A DNA stretch of 64,000 bases from contig NC_081413.1 in assembly GCF_030272615.1 (NCBI RefSeq), forward strand, positions 181,422,951 through 181,486,950, given 5' to 3'. The translations under genes were made by a program, and so were the position numbers. Within the stretch, counting starts at the first letter, position 1. Each line of letters starts with the position of its first letter. Source of the stretch: Cryptomeria japonica (Eukaryota > Streptophyta > Pinopsida > Cupressales > Cupressaceae). The notes under the pieces were generated by a model. The model made no database searches. It had not been told where the DNA came from and saw only the letters and a list, made by a program, of their open reading frames with translations. Positions 35,634 to 47,535 of the stretch are shown piece by piece.

Positions 35634-37103
35634 TCAAACTCTCACCATGTATTTCTCATACTCAAGTAAGTTTTCACTCAAAATGATCAACTGAGGTAAT
35701 TCTTTAGGACCATGTTCAATCCAGATGCAAGTTGTTTTCCCAAAATCCCCATAATCAAAATCATAATAACTCTGAAGGCTAGGATTAAGGAAAGAGACAA
35801 CCTGGCATATTTCAGGCTCAGATGGCTCTGCATTGTCGGAAGCAAGGTCACCAGCTGCTTCAGGAGGTCGCCATTGATGATGAATTATTCCATGAGCATT
35901 CACAGTGTGTTGATCTTGATTAGGAAGTTCCTCTTGAAACAAGCTCAGTGCCCCTTCGAATAACTCAACATCCTTTTTTTTCATTGAGGCATCTTGCATA
36001 AACCAAGCATCTTCATGAAATTTTGTTAGCATATCTTCAAAAATGAGAGTCTCCTTGATGGATTGAACTTCAAAGATCTCCTCTAGTTTATCAAATATAA
36101 TTTCTGGTGGCCTTTCTTCTTCAAGCATAGTCTCAGGAAGTCGAAGCTAATGATGGATCATCTCACTCACAGTAACTTGGTTATCTTGAAAAAGTTTTGG
36201 TAGTGATTCCACTTGTGCTTCCTCTATATGGTCCTTCAGTGCTTCCTCAAATAGTATGATGGTGATGAAATATTTAAGCGCCCCTTTGAATTGTTCTTCA
36301 TACCTGGGCTCACTTATGATGATTTGTATTTCTTTGTTCAACATCTCAACTTGATTGTCTTCTTCAATGATTCCATTTGAAACCTCCTGCAATTCAATCT
36401 CAAGGATCTCCTTTTGTAGCATAAACGAGAATTCTTCAAGGAATGAATCATCTTCTCCTTTAATTGCTTGTTCAACTCCTAGATCTTCCTTCATCACTGT
36501 TTGAGTATTCTCAACTGATTCTTCAACTTTTTTTTCATGATATTCCTTTTCAGGTGCATGACATGGCGAGCTATCCATTGTAATACATTGTTCCTCAGGT
36601 ACATTTGTATCGTCAATGTGCAACTGATCCTTCTCACAATCATATGCTAGAATGATGTCTTGTTTATAGGTCCTCCTGAATTCAGCTGCAAGATGTGCAA
36701 CCCAAGATCTGTTCATGATGCATTCTTCCTTGGACAAAGTTGGCATTCCAAACTGGATTTTGACTTGATTGATAGCCATTTTACATACTAAGCAAGTAAA
36801 TTCAGAGTGAGACTAGTTGTGAATTCTACACCACAACGGTAGTAATGTGTTCTCTAAGCGCATTTTACCATTCAAAATGAGCTGACTCTCAATCATCCAC
36901 AAGAAGATTAGAAGAGGGTCCTTGCTTTCTGGGACACTGAAGCTGTCTTCTTCTGTTTCTGGCTCGGGGACATCCCAAAAGAAGATTTTTCCCCGCGTTG
37001 TCGATTCCATCCTTGATAAGTACTTCAAGCAATTCATTTCATCATGTTCCTCTGTCTTGTGGACTTGACACTGCCTTGGATTTGCAAAATCGGACAATCT
37101 TCA
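35634..37103 (-). pseudogene. Gag-like polyprotein of the giant-LTR element
   Basis: One reverse-strand frame, about 490 codons, broken by stops near 36811 and 36145; another stop (TGA) precedes LSDFANPRQ at 37097. The N-terminal part has a zinc-knuckle-like CQVHKTEEHDEMNC (C-x2-H...H-x4-C), comparable to CEFHKSPLHNTKDC in the chromovirus gag at 42710. The middle (MAINQVKIQFGMPTLSKEEC and MNRSWVAHLAAEFRRTYKQD) may be a small domain. The rest is acidic with many Glu and a helical tail. No protease, RT or integrase follows, so the element is non-autonomous. The gag call rests on the knuckle and the position downstream of a PBS. Confidence 0.5.
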
Positions 37104-37590
37104 TGGATAAAGCTGTGTATCTAATCTCCACCAAAGTTGAGGAAAATCAACTTGTTGCTCCTTGTGAAACTGTTGCCACTCCCTTGAGAAATTTTTTCTT
37201 TTTGATTTTTTGATTTTTTTAATTTTTTTTGATTTTCTATTTTTTAACTTTTTTAGGGATTTTCTATTTTTTCACTTTTTTGGGGATTTTAGGGAATAAA
37301 AGAGATCTAGAATATCTTAGATTTAACTTGAACACTCAACTTGTTCGAGCTTGCTTCCTTATTTTTGCAAGTCCAACTGACAACCCAACGATCACCTTCC
37401 TTTCTCTGTACCACTTCCATTGAGTGTTGAAGATGGCTTTCCACTGATCTTCCTTGGATTCAAGAGTTAGTATTCGCTCACCTTTCTTCTACTTCAATTT
37501 TGTTGAGCGTGAAGAGGGTAAAAAAATTTGGATATCTTCTCTAAATATGACTTGATAAGTTCCACTGATCGTGGCTCGACAATGATTAGC
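37104..37590. other. T-rich leader of the giant-LTR element
   Basis: Between PBS and gag-like frame (reverse strand); contains T-rich repeats at 37196-37285. No gene seen. Confidence 0.45.
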
Positions 37591-37606
37591 CCTCCTTCTA
37601 GCACCA
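37591..37606 (-). other. Candidate primer-binding site of the giant-LTR element
   Basis: On the reverse strand TGGTGCTAGAAGGAGG lies 7 bases beyond the LTR end. Starting with TGG it could pair with a tRNA CCA end, which sets the element's orientation. The tRNA was not identified. Confidence 0.5.
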
Positions 37607-37613
37607 ATTCTGT

Positions 37614-38310
37614 TGATGTGTATTTTGTACACGACCAAACACAGAATAAAATACCCAGAGGTATCTTATCCTCTCTTCAGAAAATTTCCCGACTGCTAAA
37701 GATCTCGTCGAAGGATCAGTTGGAGTAACTCCAAGGTTCTTGTATGTAGGTTCTCTACTTGTGGATAAGCTCTTTGTGGTATGATGTGATTTTGTTGGAA
37801 TCACAAGGGGACTTACACTTGATGACCTAAACGTCTGATTTGCTCAAATCAAAAGTCCTATTTACTAACTGGAAGACAAATAAATGGAAAAAGATGCAGG
37901 GTCCAGGAAGTCTACTCTACTACCTAGAATGCGAGAAGATGATTGAATGACTAGGTGGAGTCCTACTGGGTTGAGTCTCACCATCAGGCTTGAACAATCT
38001 GACACCAACTCAGTGCGATATTCTAAGGGATGCTTTAAATATGTCCAAATAGTACACCATCAGATACTGATCACCATTCAAGATAATGCATGAACAACAG
38101 AGGTGCTATGACTCGGGATTAAGCTCATTCTATGCCAGTTGACCGTGCAAGGCGCTCTTACAGTCAACAAAATGCTAGTTGTTTGGACTAGGTCGATTCC
38201 ACGCCAATGCATGATTCAATAACTTCTTTCATTCAATTTAATTATCTATCATCTAAAATGAAGATTCAATAAGAGACCATGCATATTGCAAAGAAACAAC
38301 ATACTTCTGA
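37614..38310 (-). repeat. Giant LTR, right copy, truncated
   Basis: Starts TGATGTGTATTTTGTAC and holds the outer 0.5 kb missing from the left copy plus about 200 bases shared with 30431-30630. It breaks off near 38310, about 20 bases before the inverted LTR begins. Confidence 0.75.
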
Positions 38311-38329
38311 GAAATCTTTTCTTTTTTTT

Positions 38330-41300
38330 TGACGTATTCACACATCACCCCATTGCAAATGGGGACCCCTACTTTTTTCCTTCTAGGGTTTGTTTTCTGG
38401 GTCTTTTGGGGTTTTGTCTATTAGCCTTTGCATGATGAGTGTTGTCAGGGGGGTCGCTAGATAGTAGGCTCTTCTTGAGCTAGGTTGAGTCAGTAGATGC
38501 TCCAAAATTACGGTTTCTTTGAAAGTCTTCCTTAGGGCCTGATTTTGCTCTTGTTGCTAATTGTGTCTTGCTTGGTGAGTGAGTATCATTCTTGAAGGTC
38601 CGAGCTAGGTCAAGTTGGTGAGTGATGAAGTTTGGAATGTCATCCTGATCTTCAAATGCCCTGAAATTTAGCTTAGTCTAGAATGTCCTGATCCTAAAAT
38701 TTGACTAAGTTTGGAAAATTGAAGAATCCTCCAAAAACTAGATTTTACAATATAACTCCTGGAGGTCCGAAACCACTCTCAAACATCTTGGCAGTATATA
38801 TGGAATATAACTAATGTCACTTATACTTAAATGTTATATTCCATAAAATGATCCTAACAGAGAGACCAAAATGTCAAATTTCACTCTTGACCCTTCCAAA
38901 GGGTCCAGGGTGAAATTCTCCATATGACATTCTATTTTGACCAAAACCTAGAACTAATGCATTCCTAGGCTTGAATGAAGGTAAAAATACTTGTTTGAAT
39001 GAGGAAATGTGAAAATGAAGTCAGGATTTGAGCCCAACGATGATTTTCGCTCCTGACCCTTCCAAAGGGTCCAGGACGAAATTAATTTTTCTCCACTTTG
39101 CTCTTTGATATGACCAAGTTTGTTGACTTCTGGGGTGTGATGGGAAGGTTTTGATGAACATTTGTCTTTGAGAGGAGATTTGAGGTGATAAAATGATGGA
39201 AATTAGCCTAAAGTATGAATTTCGCTCCTGACCCTTTCAAAGGGTCCAGAGCGAAATCCTTGAAAACCTCATTTTCACCCTTGTTTAGACCAACGTTCTA
39301 GTTTTGAGGTGATGGGATGTGAAAATATGAATGATTTTGGCCAAGATTAGGAATTTCTCTCCTGACCCTTCCAGAGGGTCCAGAGCGAAAATCCTTATAC
39401 ACCTAAATTCCTCACTTGTCAAGACCAAATTCCTAGTTTTTAAGGCATGTATGGAAGTATTTTGACTTGTTCTAAGCCTTAGGAAGTGAGTAAAGGTGTT
39501 GGCATGATGAAGGAGGAATTAGTATGTTCTTTCCTTGAGAGGGAGTGGGATGCTTTAGAAAATCAAGTTTTTTCCTAGGAGATGAATTTCGCTCCTGACC
39601 CTTCTAAAGGGTCTAGAGCTAAATTCATCATATACTTCATTTGCTCTCTTGTTTTAGCTTTAAACCTTGCTTCTTAGATGAAGAATGATCTATGTTTGCT
39701 CCCAAATGAGATTGAAAGTTTGAAAATTGAACAAACAAGCCCAAATCATGATTTTCGCTCTTGACCCTTCCAAAGGGTCTAGAGCGAAAATCTTCTTAGA
39801 CTTCATTCCCTTCCTTGTTTGACCAAATTTTGATTTACAAGGTATCTTGAAAAGAAGAATGGACATGTTTGGCCTTTGGACATGTTTGAAAGCATTGAAA
39901 AATGAAGGATTTTAGCCAAGAGGGTGAATTTCGCTCCTGACCCTTCCAAAGGGTCCAGAGCGAAATTATTGGAAACTCATATTTTCTTCTTGGAGATGGT
40001 CAAATTCTTGAGTTTTATGGCATGGTTAGAATGACTTTGATGTGTTCTTTCCTTTGAACATTGGATTGAGGTAATGGAGTAGTCAAAACAAGCTCAAAAT
40101 AGGAAATTTGCTCCTGACCCTTCCAAAGGGTCTAGAGCAAAATTCGTAAAATCCCTTATTTTCCTAGCAAAGTGAAGTCAAACTTGGGTTTTTGTAGCTT
40201 GGATGGGTGAGGAGAAGTGTTTTATTGCCTTTTAAAGTGGATTCAAGTTGAAATGATGGAGGAATAAGCCTAAAACAAGATTTTCGCTCTTGACCCTTCC
40301 AAAGGGTCCAGAGTGAAAATCCTAAAACCCATCATTTTCTCAAAAATTTGTGCCAAGCCATGCCTAGACTAAGGTGAGGGATTCCCTTGAGATTTACCTT
40401 GAATTTATTGTTGTCCCCAAAAATGATGATTTTGGGCTAGAGGAAGAAATTCACTCCTGACCCTTCCAAAGGGTCCAGGGCGAAATTGTGCAAAACCTAT
40501 CTTTTCCCTCAATTTTATGCCAAATCTATTGTGGATAAAGATAAAAGGAGGCCTTAGGAATGACTTCAAATTGCCAATAATTATCAAGTTTGAAGGAATT
40601 GAACCAAATGATGAAAATCGCTCCTGACCCTTCCAAATGGTCCAGGGCAAAATTCACAAAATGTCCTTTTTCCTTCAAGTTTGAGCTAAGCCAAGATGAT
40701 GATCAAGGAAAATTGGACCTAAAGATGGCCATAGGCATGTGTTTCAATAGGTTTTAAGTCCAAGAGGTAAGGATTTTCAGCTAAAGAGTGGATTTTGCTC
40801 TCGACCCTTCTAAAGGGTCCAGAGTGAAATTCCCAAAATCACCTAGTTTGCCCATGAGGAAGGTCAAGTTGTGGATTCCTAGCCTTTGGTGAGGAGAAGG
40901 ATAGCGTATGCTTTCCTTGGAAGGCATTTTGGAGTAGAGACATGATGGGATTTGTCCAAAAATGCAAAATTCACTGTTGACCCTTCTAGAGGGTCCAGGG
41001 CAAAATGCTTTGAAACTACTATTTTTCACCTTGTTAGGCGAAGAGCTAATTGTGAAATAATGTTGAAGAGAGGTCTAAATTGGGCAAAATAGCAAATTTG
41101 GCTCCTGACCCTTCCAAAGGGTCCAGGGCGAAATTCTTATGGAGCCTGTCCCTGGAAAGAATCTTGAGCAAACTTCATTTTGATGTCTTCTTGTTGATGA
41201 TTTAAGGTATAAAATGCCATGTTAGAATAAATATATTATGTGTCCTTAATCATCTTATGGTTTATCTTGCAGATGAAAGAAGACCAGTCCAGCATCATCA

Positions 41301-42633
41301 GGGATGACCTCTTCTAGTCCAACATTTCAAGAAAAGGTACACCATCCATCTTGCACATCAAAGACAAAGGAGGTCAGTGCAAGGGTCCATTGAAGATGCA
41401 GATAGTTTCAGAAGAGTTAATTAAAGTTAGCTTCTCAGCATCATCAGATTGAACATATACCAAGTTACAAGTGTCAGACAAGGTGGCATCCCAGTCATCA
41501 CTCCTCCAGTCGGATTGGTCCACCTTAACGTGTCCAGATTCAATGTGCCTGACTCATCAAAGATGACACTAATTTTGATGTACCTACCAAGGTTATCCAT
41601 TGGTTGAATATTTCAGAGAAGACATGTGTCCAAATAATGCAATTATTTCATTGGCTAGAATTGAGTTTGTTGTAACAAACCCTAATTAGGGTTTTCATTG
41701 TAAAATCTCAGCCATTGATCTCAAATTGATCTTGAGCCATTGAATTGTATTGAGAGCACTATATAAGCCTTGGCTCCTCGCTTGTAAAGGCTAATAGTTA
41801 GTCAATAGTTGATAGTGGGTGAATAATTAGCTAATAGTGAATAGTCAGTTGATAGAGTAGCAATTAGAGTAAATTAGGAGGACAAGGCAAGAAATTGTTG
41901 CCATTGATTGTAAACAAAACTCCATTTTCATTGAAGTTATGGTGAAGTATGTTGTTTCTCTGCAATATGCATGGTCTCTTGTTGAATCTTCATTTTAGAT
42001 GATATATAATTAAATTGAATGAAAAAGTTATTGAATGCACTCGCATGGAATCCACCTAGTCCAAACCACTAGCCTTTTACTGACTGTAAGAGTGCCTTGC
42101 GTGGTCAACTAGCATAGAACAAGCTTAATCCTGAGTCATAGCACCTCTGTTGTTCACACATTATCTTAAATGGTGATTAGTATCTAATGGTGTACGATTT
42201 GGACATATTTGAAGCATCCCTTAGAAGATCGCATTGAGTTGGTGTTAGATTGTTCAAGCCTGATGGTGAGACCCAGCCTAGTAGGACTCCACCTAGTCAT
42301 TCAATCATCTTCTCGTATTATAGGTAGTAGAGTAGACTACCTGAACCCTACATCTTTTTTGATTTGTTTGTCTTCCAGTTAGGAAATAGGACTTGTGATT
42401 CCAACAAATCAGACGTTAAGGTCATCGAGTGTAAGTCCCCTTGTGATTCCAGCAAAATCACACCATACCACAAAGAGCTTATCCACAAGTAGAGAACGTA
42501 CATACAAGAACCTTGGAGTTACTCCAATTGATCCTTTAGCGAGATCTTCAGCAGTCGGGAAATTTTCTGAAGAAAGGATAAGATACCTCTGGGTATTTTA
42601 TTTTGTGATTGGTTGTGTACAAAATACACATCA
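38330..42633 (+). repeat. Complete giant LTR, opposite orientation (4.3 kb)
   Basis: Runs from TGACGTATTCACAC to ATACACATCA. 38330-42133 is the reverse complement of 30431-34463, and 42134-42633 that of 37614-38104. It lost about 240 bases relative to the left copy, near 39400-39590, removing two hairpin units. Flanked by chromovirus gag on the right. Confidence 0.85.
38889..41123. repeat. Array of 14 hairpin repeats, inverted copy
   Basis: Cores (GACCCTTCCAAAGGGTC and variants) start at 38889, 39055, 39230, 39364, 39597, 39763, 39939, 40116, 40292, 40459, 40626, 40803, 40979 and 41107. Spacing repeats the left array in reverse: 166, 175, 134, then one gap of 233 where two units are lost, then 166, 176, 177, 176, 167, 167, 177, 176, 128. 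Confidence 0.9.
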
Positions 42634-43504
42634 ACAAGACCTCTCTCCCAATTCACCAACAAAAAAGACATGGAGTATGAAGAAGACATAAGAAAATAGT
42701 ATGTGGTGTGAATTCCATAAGAGTCCCTTGCATAATACAAAAGATTGCAGAACCATAAAAAGCTTAATGATGGAGATGCATGAAGACAAGGCAGAATCTA
42801 AGGTAGCAGAAACTTGCACAGAAGGAAATCATGAACAGGTGATTGAGGCTGATCCATATGCCATGGTAGCTACTACAAGAATATTGCCCCAGGAGGATGA
42901 GGAGAGATTGTTCCATTCACAAATGTGGGTCGGAGGAAAAGCCCTGCACTTTATCATTGATAGCGGAAGTCAAAAGAACCTAATATCGGCAAAGACTGTG
43001 AAGAGACTGAATCTGAAAACAACAACCCACCCACAACCCTATTCAATGGGATGGGTTAGTCAAGGAAGAGATATCCAGGTGCACCAGTAGTGTCGCCTTT
43101 CATACTCCATAAAGCCTTTCAAAGATGAGGTAATCTGTGATGTACCTCCCTTAGATGTTTTTGATGATATGTTGGGACAACCATATATGTACCAACGACA
43201 TGGTGTTTATGAGTCCAGGCCTCACAACATGACCATCAAATTAGGAGAGCAAAAATATCGAATACCAAAAGTAAGCCCTGCATACACTACCTCTTTGATT
43301 AGTGCCAAGCAATGTAAGAGGTTGGTTGCCAAAATGGGAACATTCATTTTATTGATGATTCATTTTGAAGAAGAAAGAAAATCAGTTTATAATTCCCATA
43401 CCATCACAAACACCACAACACTGCAGAATATATCAATGGATCAAATTTTGATGAAATGTGAAAATCTATTTAAGTTACCAACTGGGGTACCTACACACTG
43501 CTAA
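42634..43504 (+). pseudogene. Chromovirus gag end and protease
   Basis: Resumes the chromovirus reading after the inserted element. The gag zinc-knuckle variant CEFHKSPLHNTKDC lies at about 42710, followed by the aspartic protease with active site FIIDSGSQKNLIS (about 42952) and partner strands (KTVKRLNLKTTTHPQPYSMG, then VFDDMLGQPYMYQ). The protease cuts the polyprotein during particle maturation. TAG at 43088-43090 and TAA at 43502-43504 interrupt the frame, which continues into RT in the same phase. Confidence 0.85.
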
Positions 43505-44345
43505 GTGAGACATACTATTGATTTGATACCAAGAACTCCATTACCTAATGAACCAATCTACCATAGGTCAGTATTAGAGAATAATGAGATTAAGAGGCAA
43601 ATACAAGAATTGATTGAGAAGGGACATATTCGTCCAAGTGCATCACCCTGTGGCAGCCCCATTGTTCTAGCAAAGAAAAAGGATGGAACCTGGAGAATTT
43701 GTATTGACTATAGGGCATTGAATTAAATTTCAGTCAAAAATAGGTATCCACTTGCCCGGATAGATGACCTCTTGGACCAACTTAGAGGGGCCCGGTTCTT
43801 CACCAAAATTGACTTGAAATTAGGGTACCATCAAGTACCAATTGAATTAGGTGATGTGTGGAAGACAACTTTCAAATCTAAAGAGGGATTGTTTGAATGG
43901 CTAGTGATGCCTTTCAGTCTAACAAATGCTCCAATGACATTCATGAGAATGATGAATGATATACTTAGACCATTCACTGGATCCTTTATGGTGGCATATC
44001 TTGATGACATACTCATCTTCAGCAAAACTTGGGAGGAACATTTGCAACATGTGGAAAAAATTCTCTCAACCTTACAAGATCATGGGCTTTATGCAAACAA
44101 AGAAAAGTGCTCCTTTGGTATGCAGAGTATCAGATACTTAGGATATGTTATTGACAATGAAGGTGTCCATGTTGATCCGAAGAAGATACAAGTGATTAAG
44201 GACTGGCCATCTCCTAGAAATCTCACAGAGTTACGAAGTTTCCTCAAGTTGGCAAACTTTTATCACAGATTTGTGTTGGGATTTTCCCATCTGTCTTGGC
44301 CTCTAAATCAGTCATTGAGGGGGGGCGACACAAGAAAATTTTAAA
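43505..44345 (+). pseudogene. Chromovirus reverse transcriptase
   Basis: Copies element RNA to DNA. Ordered motifs: [89 protein letters not shown] (catalytic YLDD intact), ANKEKCSFGMQSIRYLGYVI, LRSFLKLANFYHRF. TAA at 43724-43726 breaks the frame, and a run of seven G at about 44320 shifts it before RNase H. All catalytic residues remain, so inactivation came by late point changes. Confidence 0.93.
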
Positions 44346-44790
44346 TGGACAAGTGCTCAACAAGAAGCATTCAAGGGGCTAAAATGAAGGTTATGTTCTG
44401 AACCAGTTTTATCTCTTCCTGACCTACAACAGTCATTTGAAATACAAACAGATGCATCAGAATATGCTCTAGGGGAAGTCCTCAGGCAGCATGGTCATCT
44501 AGTTGCATATCACAGTTAGACTTTTTCTGATATAGTGCATCGATATGCTACTTACGACAAGGAACTGTAAGCTATTGTTCAAGCCTGTAAGCAATGGAAA
44601 CATTACATTTTGGGTAATGAGACTGTCATCCACACAGATCACAAACCCCTTCAATTTTTGCAAACACAAGGGAAGTTGCAGAATGATCGACATCAACGAT
44701 GGTCAACATATCTTCAACAATTTTACCTCAATATTTGCCACAAGAAGGGAAGTACTAACAAAGTAGCAGACTATTTGAGCAGGCCTCCAA
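44325..44790 (+). pseudogene. Chromovirus RNase H
   Basis: Removes the RNA strand from the RNA/DNA hybrid. Visible: EIQTDASEYALGEVL (first Asp), YATYDKEL (Glu region), HYILGNETVIHTDHKPLQFL (TDHK Asp) and STNKVADYLSRPP (last Asp). In-frame TAG at 44517-44519 and TAA near 44568 replace expected Gln codons. It is in frame 0, shifted from RT by the G run. Confidence 0.9.
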
Positions 44791-45842
44791 TTGCAGCCAT
44801 AAGTATGGTTTTGAACTCATGTGATCATCAAATTGAAGCCTGGGCTTACTTGTATGAGAATGATGTTGAATTTGGAGATGTTTGTAATCAATTAGTGAAG
44901 GGACAACAAGTGAATGATTTCTATTTGCAGGATGGAATGCTTTGTCATCTTGGCCAAATTTGTGTGCCCAATGCAGAACACAAAAAGTTGATATGGGAAG
45001 CTCACTATAGTAAGGTTGTTGGTCACTTTGGTATAGGTAAGACTACTACTATACTTCAGAAGTATTTCTATTGGCCAAAATTACAGAATGATGTTATTTC
45101 ATATATTCAAGCTTGTACCGCATGTGCTATTGCTAAGCCTACCAATTGTAAACTTGGGTTGTACTCACCACTTCCTGTTCCTGAAAAACCTTGGCACTTA
45201 GTTTCTATGGACTTTATGTCTGGTCTTCCTACCACCAAAAGAGGCCATGATTGTGTGTATGTTGTGGTAGATAGGTTCTCAAAAATGGCAGTAATAGTGG
45301 CATGTAAAAAAACCATTTCTGCAGAGAACACTGCAAAGCTATTCTTTGAATACATTTGGGTTCATTTTGGTCTACCAAATACCATTATCTTGGATAGAAA
45401 AAACATGTTTCTTAGTAAGTTTTTGTCTACACAATGAGAAAAGATGGATACAAAATTGACAAAGTCTACTACTTTCCACCCTCAAATAGATGGCCAAACA
45501 GAGGTAGTGAATCGGATGATCATACACATCCTACAAATGTACCACTCAAAACATCCCCGCACATGGGATGAAAGGCTTCCATATGTTCAGCATAGCTACA
45601 ATCGGGCAATTCACAGTTCAACTAGCCACAACCCATTTGAGGTTTGTCTTGGTTATCAGCCACTTGTACCCATGGATGTTTCCATACCACTTATTCAACC
45701 TGATCCGGTTCCACGTGTTGGTAAGGAGGAAGATAAGGTAGCCCAGTTCATCGATAGAATTCATCATCTACAACAACAAGTTCATGAAATTTTGGAAAAC
45801 ACCAATAAGAAGTATAAGGAGAGACATGATGAGCATCGTACT
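44791..45842 (+). pseudogene. Chromovirus integrase, main part
   Basis: Zinc finger: AHYSKVVGHFGIGKTTTILQ then CTACAIAK (HHCC). Core: first Asp in SMDFMSGLP, second in ILDRKNMF (usually SDRD), third Glu in DGQTEVVNRM. Then NRAIHSSTSHNPFEVCLGYQ and the linker to YKERHDEHR. TGA at 45435-45437 interrupts it. It is cut at 45842 by the inserted Tat-type element with 5-bp duplication GTACT and resumes at 54310. Confidence 0.93.
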
Positions 45843-47515
45843 TGTGTGGGGGAAAAAGTGACACTAAGCAAACATGCCCTAATTTCACTTTCAATCACAC
45901 ACTTGTGGAATACGAAAGAGCCTAGAGGTATCACACAATTGGCTACATCTTTTTGTGGAAGAGAGAGCCATGGGCTACCTATTAGGATTTCTATTCCTTT
46001 GTTGCAAATGATAGATAAAATGATGCAAGTTCAATTCATAACCCCAAAGTGCAAGTATGAACTAATAACAAGATTGCAGAATTGAGATTAAACAATGGAA
46101 AGTTGTAAACACAAGGACAAGACAAGAATGCAAATGCATACCCAGAGTTAAAATCTGAGTGAAAATGTTTGGGATGGGGGCACAGGCGCCACTGTCCTAA
46201 TTCTGCTCCTGAAACTGCTCCTGAGACTGATGTTTGGTAACCTAAAAAGCTGTCGGAAAAATGCTGAAACTTGCTGTTTGATAGAAGGACCAGGGTGCCC
46301 AGCGCCCCTGTCCTAGGGACCAGGGCGCCCAGCACCCCTGTCCTGGCAGGACCAGGGCACCCCACGCCCCTATCCTAGTCTTCTGGGTTGGAATTTGGTG
46401 TGAAGTTCTGTCTCAGTCTGCTTCCGTTGGATCTGCAACGTGCGGCGTCGTTCGAATCCCGAAACTTGCACTTATATCTGAAAGGTATGGTGGGCAGCTA
46501 TATAGGGTTTTGCCTTAGTCAAACCCCCGCTTTGGTGATTTCCACCTCCATGAATAGCCAAGTTGTATTGTAAAAGTAGTGTGTGTGCAGACCTTGTGTG
46601 TGTGCAAGATCCTAAAATGCAAGTAAGCAAACTAGAGCAACCTAGAAAGTAAACCCTAATTGCTTGTACATGATAATGTAAGTGCTCCAAATCAAGATGC
46701 AAAGTGATCTAAAGCATGAATACAAATGATATAATGAGGCTTATGCAAAGACATGAAAACAACATGAAATCATACCCAACCCCAAGGGAGGGGTACAAGC
46801 CAATCTTCAGTCGGTGATCCCTTATTGCTCTTTAATGCCTTCAAAGCCCTAAATGGATGAATGAAATTGATGAATGCTTGATGGATGGATGTTGAATGTT
46901 GTTGAAGTCTTCAAAGATCTGCTCTTTCGCTGCGTAGAAGGCCCTTGAAACCAAAAATCGGATCCTTTCAAATGAAGAAAGAGAGCTCTTATATATGAAA
47001 CCCTAGGTCTTAATTTCAACTTTTGGCCGACCTAGAGATTGAATCTCCCACAAATCTCTTGGGGTTAAGCTTTATTTTATGATTGGATTGCGCTCCTAAA
47101 ATTTCAAGAAAAATGTTCGGGACCGTGTGCACTCTGGGCGCCATGGTCCCAGCAACTTTTCACCAAATTTTCAGGGCCGTCAGATATGATGATTTTAGAG
47201 AGAATCCTGAAGTTACAGGTGATTTCGAGATGTTTTGACCCCTGAAATCAAGCCCCCAAGTTCAAAATAGGACCTAATTAGGGTTTTTGATTAAATGATG
47301 TATTGGAAGAATAAAATGAAAGGGGCACACTTTAATGAAAGGGCCCAACTTTATGATGTAGATGATGATGAAATAGAACCTTAGACTTAATTAAATTAAT
47401 TAATTAAGTGCTAAAGGGTAAATGCAATGCAAAATGCAAAATGCACCAAGGCGGGTGCTAAACTAGGTGTGAAATTGTACCACCCTAGCAAGTGCGTACA
47501 ATTTACGACGCTACA
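45843..47515 (-). repeat. 3' LTR of the non-autonomous Tat-type element
   Basis: 1673 bases from TGTGTGGGGG to GACGCTACA as read on the forward strand. On the reverse strand it starts TGTAGCGTC after the polypurine tract. Confidence 0.93.
46287..46378. repeat. Three GC-rich 30-bp repeats inside the LTR
   Basis: GGACCAGGGCGCCCAGCGCC-type units start at 46287, 46317 and 46349. The GGGCGCCC and GGCGCC cores are palindromic. The matching trio in the other LTR is at 53083-53172, partly decayed. Confidence 0.85.
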
Positions 47516-47535
47516 TTTAGCCCCCACTTTAGCGG
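47516..47535 (-). other. Polypurine tract of the non-autonomous element
   Basis: On the reverse strand CCGCTAAAGTGGGGGCTAAA sits directly before the LTR start TGTAGCG. Confidence 0.85.

Larger units (their letters stand above)
30427..42633 (-). mobile_element. Giant-LTR non-autonomous element complex with inverted LTR
   Basis: Pieces: LTR lacking its first 0.5 kb (30431-34463), internal region with reverse-strand gag-like ORFs and a PBS (34464-37613), the first 0.7 kb of a same-orientation LTR (37614-38310), and a complete LTR in the opposite orientation (38330-42633). A complete LTR has TGACGTATTC and ATACACATCA ends and is 4.3 kb long. The simplest reading is a reverse-strand element whose right LTR was replaced by or fused to a second inverted LTR. 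No target duplication was found. No reverse transcriptase or integrase is present. Confidence 0.7.
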
